From CAZTBB01 sp964611755 (GTDB taxonomy: Bacteria; Pseudomonadota; Alphaproteobacteria; Micavibrionales; Micavibrionaceae): a DNA stretch of 37,907 nucleotides. Shown here piece after piece: positions 31,738 through 37,907 of this stretch. The DNA is taken from NCBI GenBank assembly GCA_964611755.1, contig CAZTBB010000013.1:1-37907 (forward strand), in the 5' to 3' direction. The notes under the pieces were generated by a model. That model was given only the letters and a program-made list of their open reading frames with translations, searched no databases and was not told the origin of the DNA. Position numbers and translations under genes: made by a program. Numbering within the stretch: the stretch's first letter is position 1; each line of letters begins with the position of its first letter.

Positions 31738-31899
31738 CTGGGTTTTATAATAAAATAAAATCCTAAAATCCATTAAAATCGGGCGCTAGGCGTTCAAAAA
31801 CCTGCCCCCATATTCTTTTTTTATTGCGACGCTATGCTCTTGCTTTGCTGGCTAAGCTTGCGTAAGCTCGATAAAAATAATCCGATAGGTTTAATCAAC

Positions 31900-32640
31900 A
31901 TGAAAATTTTGCGTTCTCTTCTTATTGTCATGGCTACTGTCTCACTCTCGGCGTGTGACACGGTGAATAACTTTACCGATCAAATATCTATTTTTGATGA
32001 GCCTGAAATCGTCAGTAACGAAGAACGCCGTACCGCCGAGATGGTGACACCCTGCCCTAAAGTTGAAATCGTGGATGAGCTCAGCGCTCTGACAGAGTTT
32101 TCGGATGCATCCAATCCGGTTGATTATAATGTCATCTCCCGCGTTCACCTCACACAAGTCGAGAGCAGCTGCCGCTACAATGAGCGCAATGTCATGATCG
32201 ACCTCAAGCTCGCCTTTGAAGGGGAGCTCGGGCAGAAAGGGCGCGTGCGCTCCAACGATAAGCCGTTCTTCTCCTATCCGTTTTTTGTCGCCGTCGTCGC
32301 GCCTGATAACAACATTATGGCGAAGGAAGTCTTCGCTGCGCCGATCACCTATAACCGTGACGAATCAAAACACACCTATTATGAAAGCCTGCGCCAGATT
32401 ATCCCGATTGAGCGCAAGGTTTTGGGACAAAAATACAAACTCATGATCGGCTTCCAACTCTCGCCGGATCAATTGGCCTATAACCGCGCCAATATGGTGC
32501 CGGTTGAGGAGATCATTCAGGGTGCACCGGATGAGCCCTTTGCCCAAACCAAGACCGGCATGGAAACCATGATGGACGGCGCGCAAGGAGCCGCCGAACC
32601 GGACCAGGGACCCATGTCTCTTACGACAGGGGCGCAATAA
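31900..32640 (+). CDS. Lipoprotein of unknown function
   Basis: The 246-residue protein has a lipoprotein signal with lipobox LSAC (C19). The residue after the Cys is Asp, which in E. coli would keep it in the inner membrane; whether that rule holds here is not known. The mature part has a segment beginning CPKVEIVDELSALTEFSD, a beta-rich middle (VISRVHLTQVESSCRYNERNV with a second Cys) and a C-terminal Met/Gly/Gln-rich tail. I do not recognise a named domain. The ATG at 31900 starts the signal; a longer frame from 31834 is not signal-like. It lies 40 bases before gmhA and may be cotranscribed with it. Confidence 0.78.
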   Translation: MKILRSLLIVMATVSLSACDTVNNFTDQISIFDEPEIVSNEERRTAEMVTPCPKVEIVDELSALTEFSDASNPVDYNVISRVHLTQVESSCRYNERNVMIDLKLAFEGELGQKGRVRSNDKPFFSYPFFVAVVAPDNNIMAKEVFAAPITYNRDESKHTYYESLRQIIPIERKVLGQKYKLMIGFQLSPDQLAYNRANMVPVEEIIQGAPDEPFAQTKTGMETMMDGAQGAAEPDQGPMSLTTGAQ

Positions 32641-32680
32641 CGCTTCCGGGTAAGCATTCTGTTGAAAAGGATCTAGCTTC

Positions 32681-33268
32681 ATGACAGTGTTTGACCTCTC
32701 CACATATTGGGACGCAGAACGCGCCGAGCACGCCGCCGTTCTGGAGAGCACCTTCGAAGCCCTTCAACATCCGTTTCAAGATATGCTTAAGGCTTGTGTG
32801 CAAGCGGTACAATCAGGGCATAAAATCATGTTTTTCGGCAATGGCGGCAGCGCCGCCGATGCCCAGCACCTCGCCACGGAGCTCTCCGTCCGCTATGTCA
32901 ATGATCGCAAACCAATTGCCGGTCTGGCCCTGACAACGGACAGCTCAGCCCTGACGGCTGGTGGAAATGATTATGGGTTTGAGCATATTTTCTCGCGCCA
33001 GATCGAGGCTATCGGGAATGATGGCGATATCGCCATCGGCATCAGCACATCGGGCCATAGCCCCAATATTCTCAACGGCCTCAAAAAAGCCAAAGAAAAT
33101 GGCATTGTCACGATTGGCCTCACGGGCCGTGATGGCGGGCAAATGCCGGATCTCTGCGATGTGTGTTTGGTCGTGCCCTCACAAAGCACAGCGCGCATTC
33201 AGGAAATGCATATCATTTTAGGGCATATGCTGTGCGGCGCCCTTGAACAAGAGCTAGGGCTTGTTTAG
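32681..33268 (+). CDS. gmhA: Sedoheptulose-7-phosphate isomerase (GmhA)
   Basis: GmhA turns sedoheptulose 7-phosphate into D-glycero-D-manno-heptose 7-phosphate, the first step of heptose synthesis for the LPS core. The 195-residue SIS-domain protein has GNGGSAADAQHLATELSVRY (phosphate-binding loop), LTTDSSALTAGGNDYGFEHIF core SSALTAGGNDYG, GISTSGHSPNI and the C-terminal EMHIILGHMLCG. AAAGGA lies about 9 bases before the ATG. The other heptose genes (hldE, gmhB, hldD) are not in the window. The stop is 7 bases from the convergent phosphatase gene. Confidence 0.94.
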   Translation: MTVFDLSTYWDAERAEHAAVLESTFEALQHPFQDMLKACVQAVQSGHKIMFFGNGGSAADAQHLATELSVRYVNDRKPIAGLALTTDSSALTAGGNDYGFEHIFSRQIEAIGNDGDIAIGISTSGHSPNILNGLKKAKENGIVTIGLTGRDGGQMPDLCDVCLVVPSQSTARIQEMHIILGHMLCGALEQELGLV

Positions 33269-33275
33269 GTCTCGC

Positions 33276-34034
33276 CTAAGGCGTCTTATCTCCCACGCTT
33301 AAAAACCGCACATCCGCCTCTTCTAAAACAGCACAACTCAGCACCCCGCTCTCATAAGCGCCCGTATCAACGCCAATGCGATGCGGCAGATTTTCCGGCG
33401 CTTCCGATGGTGTGTGCCCATGCACGATTTTATGGGAGAGCGGCTTGAAGGCCGGATCTCTATCCCAGCTCAAAAACGGTTCCCGGATAAAAGTGAGCTC
33501 GCTCTTGGTTTGATCATCAATTGATTTCATTGGATTTATACCGGCATGCGCAAAAAGATAATCCCCCAAAACAAGAGAAAATTCACAGCCCATCATAAAT
33601 TCGAGATGCTCCGCTGGAATCTGCCGACGCATTTTCTCCGCTGCCAGAACATATTCGCTGGGCAAAATCGTATCATTCTCGAATGTAATGCCATAACTGG
33701 CCAGAGTTTGCACCCCACCGTAATTCAGCCAATTATGCCCCTCCGGGTCGTGCATAAACTCAAATAAAGCCATTTCATGGTTGCCCATGATAAATGTTTT
33801 GGGCACACCATCCCCGCGGTCACGGCGTTCAATCAAACGATCAATGACCGCAGCACTGTCCGGCCCCCGATCAATGTAATCCCCCAGATAAACGACATGA
33901 ACATGTTCCGGAGCCCCGTCAACAAGGTCAAACATGATGGCCTCATGCATCCGGTCAAGCAAATCCACATAGCCATGAATATCACCAATGGCATAAATGC
34001 GCATATTTTCAGGGGTCTGATATGTTTTTTGCAT
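33276..34034 (-). CDS. PPP-type serine/threonine phosphatase-like metallophosphoesterase
   Basis: The 252-residue protein has all metal motifs of the PPP family: GDIHG (17-21), GDYIDRGPDS (51-60), GNHE (84-87) and a later VHGHTPS. It resembles bacterial PrpA/PrpB-like phosphatases and diadenosine tetraphosphatase relatives, so the substrate could be phosphoproteins or a dinucleotide. No signal peptide is present. The start at 34034 has AAGGTTCGG upstream; a second in-frame ATG at 34004 lies nearer the first motif. It is divergent from xseB and convergent with gmhA. Confidence 0.88.
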   Translation of the reverse strand: MQKTYQTPENMRIYAIGDIHGYVDLLDRMHEAIMFDLVDGAPEHVHVVYLGDYIDRGPDSAAVIDRLIERRDRGDGVPKTFIMGNHEMALFEFMHDPEGHNWLNYGGVQTLASYGITFENDTILPSEYVLAAEKMRRQIPAEHLEFMMGCEFSLVLGDYLFAHAGINPMKSIDDQTKSELTFIREPFLSWDRDPAFKPLSHKIVHGHTPSEAPENLPHRIGVDTGAYESGVLSCAVLEEADVRFLSVGDKTP

Positions 34035-34157
34035 GATGAAATCCGAACCTTACCGACTCAAAACACTTGAGATCAAGAAGCTAGTATCATACACTTTCGA
34101 GGCTAAAAACAACAAGAGCACGAAACGTGCAGCACGAATGAAGAGTTACAATTGATT

Positions 34158-34403
34158 ATGGGTGAAGCGGCGAAAGTAGAAGAGCTCAGCTTTGAAGCAG
34201 CACTAGCAGAACTGGAAACGATTATCCGTGACATGGAAAGCGGGAAATCCCCCCTTGAAGAATCAATCACTGCCTATGAGCGCGGCATTGCCTTGAAAAA
34301 ACATTGCGATGCGAAGCTCAAAGAAGCACAAGCCAAAATTGATAAAATCACCATTGATCAAAACGGAACTGTTGGCACAGAACCGTTAGACCCGGACGAA
34401 TAA
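34158..34403 (+). CDS. xseB: Exodeoxyribonuclease VII small subunit
   Basis: XseB with XseA forms exonuclease VII, which trims single-stranded DNA ends. The 81-residue protein has the family pattern SFEAALAELETIIRDMESGKSPLEESITAYERG (core LEESITAYERG), then LKKHCDAKLKEAQAKIDKI. The ATG at 34158 is preferred over the in-frame TTG at 34152. It lies 39 bases before ispA, the usual xseB-ispA pairing. xseA is not in the window. Confidence 0.95.
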   Translation: MGEAAKVEELSFEAALAELETIIRDMESGKSPLEESITAYERGIALKKHCDAKLKEAQAKIDKITIDQNGTVGTEPLDPDE

Positions 34404-34442
34404 CTCATATAAACTATTGTTTTTAAGATTTAAGGAAGAGAC

Positions 34443-35357
34443 ATGCCATCCCCTAGAGAAGCCAACCCCAAATTACAAAATTCCATGGACGACGTGTCCG
34501 AGGCGGTTAACAGAACAATTGAGCGCCTGTTGCCGGAAACTGATCTCACCGAGGCACCTCTCTACGAAGCCATGCGCCATGGAACACTCGGCGGTGGTAA
34601 GCGCTTGCGCCCATTCTTATGCATGCAAGCGGCCAATTTGTTTAATGTGCCGACATCTCGTTCCCGCCGCGTGGCCGCTGCCATTGAATTTGTGCATTGC
34701 TATTCCCTGATCCATGATGACCTTCCTGCAATGGATGATGCTGCCCTACGTCGCGGGCAACCGACCGTGCATAAGCAATATGATGAAGCCACAGCCATTT
34801 TGGCCGGCGATGCACTTTTAACCCTAGCCTTTGAGGTTTTGGCCGATTCCGAAACACATCCTGACCCACATGTGACATCCGAACTTGTCCGTACATTGGC
34901 CATCGCGGCCGGAGGACACGGCATGTGCGGCGGGCAAATGCTGGATTTAATCGCAGAGAGCGATGACGTTGATTTTGATGTGGGTGAAATCTCCCGCCTG
35001 CAACGCATGAAAACTGGAAAACTGATGGCATTTGCCTGTGAGGCCGGTGCCATTCTTGGAAAGGCCAGCGAGCCGCAACGCAAAGCCCTGTGTAACTATG
35101 CCCATGACCTTGGCCTCGCCTTCCAGGTTACAGATGACATTTTGGATGTTGAGGCTGATCCACAAGACACGGGCAAAGATACACGCAAAGATGCCGATGC
35201 AGGGAAAGCCACATTCGTATCGACGCTGGGAAAAGATGCGGCACGCACACGCGCGGAAATGATTATCGGCCAAGCCAAGCGCCACCTTAAAATATTTGAA
35301 GGGCGCGCAGAAATGCTGGCTGAACTTGCTGATTACGTGCTTGAAAGACGCGCCTAA
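34443..35357 (+). CDS. ispA: Polyprenyl synthetase, farnesyl diphosphate synthase (IspA)
   Basis: IspA condenses DMAPP and IPP to geranyl and then farnesyl diphosphate. The 304-residue protein has GGGKRLRP (50-57), the first aspartate-rich motif LIHDDLPAMDD with D92, D93 and D98, KTGKLMAF, and the second motif FQVTDDILD with D231, D232 and D235. The two-residue insertion in the first motif is the bacterial short-chain type. AGGAAGAG precedes the ATG. It is cotranscribed with xseB. In most relatives dxs follows directly, but here it lies 2.1 kb away, behind two minus-strand genes. Confidence 0.95.
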   Translation: MPSPREANPKLQNSMDDVSEAVNRTIERLLPETDLTEAPLYEAMRHGTLGGGKRLRPFLCMQAANLFNVPTSRSRRVAAAIEFVHCYSLIHDDLPAMDDAALRRGQPTVHKQYDEATAILAGDALLTLAFEVLADSETHPDPHVTSELVRTLAIAAGGHGMCGGQMLDLIAESDDVDFDVGEISRLQRMKTGKLMAFACEAGAILGKASEPQRKALCNYAHDLGLAFQVTDDILDVEADPQDTGKDTRKDADAGKATFVSTLGKDAARTRAEMIIGQAKRHLKIFEGRAEMLAELADYVLERRA

Positions 35358-35373
35358 AAGAGCCTAGTAACGT

Positions 35374-35814
35374 CTATGGCTCGTTCGCTGCTGTTACGAT
35401 TACGGGTGCTCTAATGATACTTGGAATAGTACTATCTTCGAATCGTTGCGCGGCAGGCTCATCCTGCTTGTTCTCGAGATAGGCTTCACAAGCAGCTTTC
35501 ATCTGTAGCGCACGCACCTCAAGCTCACCGGATTGCAAAACATCGGAGAATTTTTGGCGCTCTGCCATATCAGGAAAATGTAAAACAATCGGTACACGCG
35601 GATCTTCATGCGCTTCTATGGATAATAATTCAAAAGAACGGCCATCAAGTTGCTTGAGCGCTTGCAGCCAACTTCTGCGGTATACATGATCTTCATTACG
35701 GTTTTGCGGCACAACCATCTTTACGGTTTCCCCCGCCGCCGCCGTGCGGAACTGGTCTCCGCTTTCCTTGGCAATCTGCCTCAATCTTTCCTGAAGATCG
35801 TCATATGCGCTCAT
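35374..35814 (-). CDS. Hypothetical protein
   Basis: I do not recognise this 146-residue protein. It starts with a helical stretch (YDDLQERLRQIAKESGDQF), then VKMVVPQNRNEDHVYRRSW, a middle with SFELLSIEAHEDPRVPIVLHF, another helix (FSDVLQSGELEVRALQMKAACEAYL core VRALQMKAACEAYL) and an acidic, probably flexible tail. No signal or membrane helix is seen. The ATG at 35814 has GAGGGG upstream. It ends 16 bases from the convergent ispA and follows the zincin-like gene by 114 bases on the same strand. Both lie between ispA and dxs. Confidence 0.68.
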   Translation of the reverse strand: MSAYDDLQERLRQIAKESGDQFRTAAAGETVKMVVPQNRNEDHVYRRSWLQALKQLDGRSFELLSIEAHEDPRVPIVLHFPDMAERQKFSDVLQSGELEVRALQMKAACEAYLENKQDEPAAQRFEDSTIPSIIRAPVIVTAANEP

Positions 35815-35928
35815 AAATACACCCCTCAAACTAAAGAATACATATTTATATCAAAACGGAGCACTTTATCGCAAGAAAGTTTTGAGAAAAATCCAGATAA
35901 AGATGCTTAATTACAAGATAGCTATGTT

Positions 35929-37338
35929 TTAGCGGCGTTCTTGGGCGCGCTGAGGTGATATATCATATCCAAAATCAGGAGCCTCATCAGACCGCAACGG
36001 CTCTATCACATGCGGGATATGCATGGGCATTAAACGTTGGGCGGCGATCAGATATTCATACGCATATCGCTTGCCGATCAGGTTCTCGTCAAACGCGCCA
36101 TCTCTATACAACGTTATCATATTCTCATAGATAAGCGCGGGCGGCGCCCCATACATGACATCATAAGGATCGATCGTGTTGATTGATTGCACGGGTGCTC
36201 TTAAGCGAAACGAGTTGGCCAGTACATTGCGCGCATGTTCAAGCCCCTCAATATATTCTTGCGGGCTGAAGGTCGGGGCGGGTGTCTCTCCGTCAATCAT
36301 CAACGGCGCGCTGACGGCATGGGCCCATGGATAAATGGCTCTGAAGCTTCCCAATGCGCGCAAATCATGCAGATCGCGCATCATTTCAGCCCGCTCGGCC
36401 AGAGATAAATTCATACCGGTCAGGCGGTTAAAATCCGGGCTAATGGCAAAATTAAACTTTTCAAAATCTGCTTCTATTTCCCGCAACAGGAAATCGGGAT
36501 TACGATGTTCGAATTCAATATTCTGCCCGGTATGGCGCAGCTCATGAATAATCGCCAGCGCGGTATCGGCCAGAACGGGGATATTGATGGTGGAATTGCC
36601 GTTGCCATCCTCAAAATCTGCGTAATTATGGCCGCGTGACGGGGTAAAGGCCGCCTGCGGGGTTAAGTCCTCATAGGGTAAAATCAATACGGCCGCGTTA
36701 TAATCGAACATCCATGAATTGTGGTAGGGCATCACAGAGAGATGGCCTTTTGCAATATTCAGAAATAATCGGTCAATAAACATATCATTGACCGTTTGGG
36801 CGAGCCCCGGATGCGCGTCTTGCAAATATAAGCCAAACAGGCGTATCAAAACGAAATCATCTTGGTAGAAATAATCATCGGAACGTTCGCTGGCGTAATT
36901 TTGCAAATACCTCATCTCTGCGGCTTTGCCTTGGGAAAAGCTGCGCTGGGCGGCGGCGGAAATGATGCGCCTTTTATCCTCCAGACTTAAAGACCGGCTG
37001 TTCTCCCCGCCCCATAGGTTTTCAAACCGGGAGACCGTCTCCTCATTCACCAAATGGGATACACTGTCCATGCGAGTGAGGCTTTCAATATCGGCGGGGC
37101 TGAACACAAATAGTTGTGCAGGGGCATCCATAATGCGCTCGTGCAACAAGCCGCCCTCAAGTAAATGCGCGGCTATCGGATGATTGGCTAGCGTAACATC
37201 AGAGACAATCACATCCGTATCAGACCCGTCCCTGCTATCGGGGGCGGTGGGTCCAGCCTGAGCGGAGACACTATGGGCTACGCCTAAAAAGGCCAGTCCG
37301 ATCAGACCGGATTTTATTCGTGGATGTTTTATCCCCAT
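35929..37338 (-). CDS. Secreted zincin-like metallopeptidase candidate
   Basis: The 469-residue protein begins with a signal peptide (basic IKHPRIKS, hydrophobic core, cleavage near VSA or AQA at 26-28). Residues 265-269 read HELRH, the HExxH zinc-protease signature, inside a hydrophobic helix ALAIIHELRHTGQN. About 20 residues later EIEAD (287-291) offers the third ligand, in the E-x-E-A-D form known from M48-type and similar proteases. It otherwise matches no family I know. I chose the ATG at 37338; the frame extends to 37419, and ATG 37344 is equally possible. No clear ribosome-binding site. It would act in the periplasm or outside the cell. The protease role is inferred from the motif. Confidence 0.72.
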   Translation of the reverse strand: MGIKHPRIKSGLIGLAFLGVAHSVSAQAGPTAPDSRDGSDTDVIVSDVTLANHPIAAHLLEGGLLHERIMDAPAQLFVFSPADIESLTRMDSVSHLVNEETVSRFENLWGGENSRSLSLEDKRRIISAAAQRSFSQGKAAEMRYLQNYASERSDDYFYQDDFVLIRLFGLYLQDAHPGLAQTVNDMFIDRLFLNIAKGHLSVMPYHNSWMFDYNAAVLILPYEDLTPQAAFTPSRGHNYADFEDGNGNSTINIPVLADTALAIIHELRHTGQNIEFEHRNPDFLLREIEADFEKFNFAISPDFNRLTGMNLSLAERAEMMRDLHDLRALGSFRAIYPWAHAVSAPLMIDGETPAPTFSPQEYIEGLEHARNVLANSFRLRAPVQSINTIDPYDVMYGAPPALIYENMITLYRDGAFDENLIGKRYAYEYLIAAQRLMPMHIPHVIEPLRSDEAPDFGYDISPQRAQERR

Positions 37339-37496
37339 ATGCATTATCAAGAGCCCGTGAAGGCTCGTCACCCTTATTGTCGATCCACTAGCTTTAAAGA
37401 AATTATTTTCATAAATCAAATTTATGCATCGATAGAGCAGATTTTGTTCGATTTTCTTTGCCTTTCCCCCCTATTTTTTTGTAGAAAGACAGGATT

Positions 37497-37907
37497 ATGG
37501 CCGATGCACAAACAAAACAGGATTTCACCACCGAGCAGGAGCGCGAGCAAAGCTCACTTTTAGAGAGCATCAACAGCCCTGCCGATTTCAGGGATCTGAG
37601 CGATGAGCAACTCTCGAAGCTTGCTGATGAGGTGCGCCAATACACAATTGAGAGCGTTGCCAAAACAGGCGGCCATTTAGGCGCTGGCCTCGGCGTTGTT
37701 GAGCTTAGTGTTGCCATACACGCCACTTTTAATACGCCGGATGACCGTCTGATATGGGATGTCGGCCATCAATGCTACCCGCATAAAATCCTGACAGGCC
37801 GCAAAGAGCGCATGCATACGCTGCGCCAGAAAGATGGCCTCTCCGGTTTCACCAAACGCTCCGAGAGCGCCTATGACCCCTTCGGCGCGGCGCATAGCTC
37901 CACCTCC
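37497..37907 (+). CDS. dxs: 1-deoxy-D-xylulose-5-phosphate synthase, N-terminal part (3' truncated by window edge)
   Basis: Dxs makes DXP from pyruvate and glyceraldehyde 3-phosphate with thiamine diphosphate, the first step of the MEP pathway. The visible 137 residues contain LLESINSPADFRDLS, the TGGHLGAGLGVVELSVA motif (thiamine diphosphate site), IWDVGHQCYPHKILTGR and LSGFTKRSESAYDPFGAAHSSTS core FGAAHSSTS, where His and Ser line the active site. The first 15 residues before the core are a Gln/Glu-rich extension. AGGA lies just before the ATG. The remaining two thirds of the gene lie outside the window. Confidence 0.96.
   Translation, partial: MADAQTKQDFTTEQEREQSSLLESINSPADFRDLSDEQLSKLADEVRQYTIESVAKTGGHLGAGLGVVELSVAIHATFNTPDDRLIWDVGHQCYPHKILTGRKERMHTLRQKDGLSGFTKRSESAYDPFGAAHSSTS

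Overview
The window looks like chromosomal DNA of an alphaproteobacterium. Evidence: a LexA-type GTTC-N7-GTTC box in front of a Y-family polymerase; the gene series serS ... pcm / LysM-LytM lipoprotein / yajC / secD / secF / Mth938 protein / phytoene-synthase-like protein; an ispH ... rnhA block; TrmFO; and two homologues of mitochondrial complex I assembly factors. Small genomes of the Micavibrio/Rhodospirillales kind would fit, but the genus cannot be fixed by eye. Nearly all of it is dense core housekeeping sequence; no gene-free stretch exceeds 300 bases. A 10-N assembly gap lies at 3087-3096.

Layout. 1-3466: end of mutS, a stand-alone receiver protein, ferredoxin-NADP reductase, cysteine synthase (5' end lost in the gap) and 7Fe ferredoxin. 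3579-8222: SOS-type Y-family polymerase, alpha-carbonic anhydrase, trmFO and a secreted FecR-domain protein behind a palindromic operator. 8259-19276, mostly minus strand: zntB-like transporter, the envelope/secretion cluster (pcm, LysM-LytM lipoprotein, yajC, secD, secF, two complex I assembly factor homologues) and serS, interrupted by plus-strand sodB, a metallophosphoesterase and an isochorismatase-like gene. 19448-21855: N-formylglutamate amidohydrolase, a pair of tandem paralogues of unknown function (one broken by an in-frame stop) and lipB. 21996-22221: tRNA-Leu(GAG) with its 3' end duplicated 118 bp downstream, an integration-type footprint. 22290-28916: maeB, mgtE, a GNAT protein and a class A PBP. 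28906-31737: an unknown protein, rnhA, a P-loop protein and ispH. 31900-37907: lipoprotein, gmhA, PPP-type phosphatase, xseB, ispA, two lineage-specific genes (one a secreted protein with a HELRH zinc-protease motif), and the start of dxs.

Taken together the genes serve isoprenoid synthesis (ispH, ispA, dxs), envelope building (PBP1a, gmhA, the LytM lipoprotein, SecDF-YajC), redox and Fe-S chemistry (FNR, FdxA, SodB, CysK, LipB) and DNA/RNA maintenance (mutS, Y-polymerase, rnhA, trmFO, serS). A recurring theme is that widely conserved gene strings are opened by lineage-specific or unusual genes: an isochorismatase homologue where surE is usual, a P-loop protein where thrB is usual, sodB plus a phosphoesterase between the two complex I assembly factors, and a secreted zincin-like protein between ispA and dxs. 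These insertions are the best places to look for undescribed biology; I see no complete novel multi-gene defence or mobile system.
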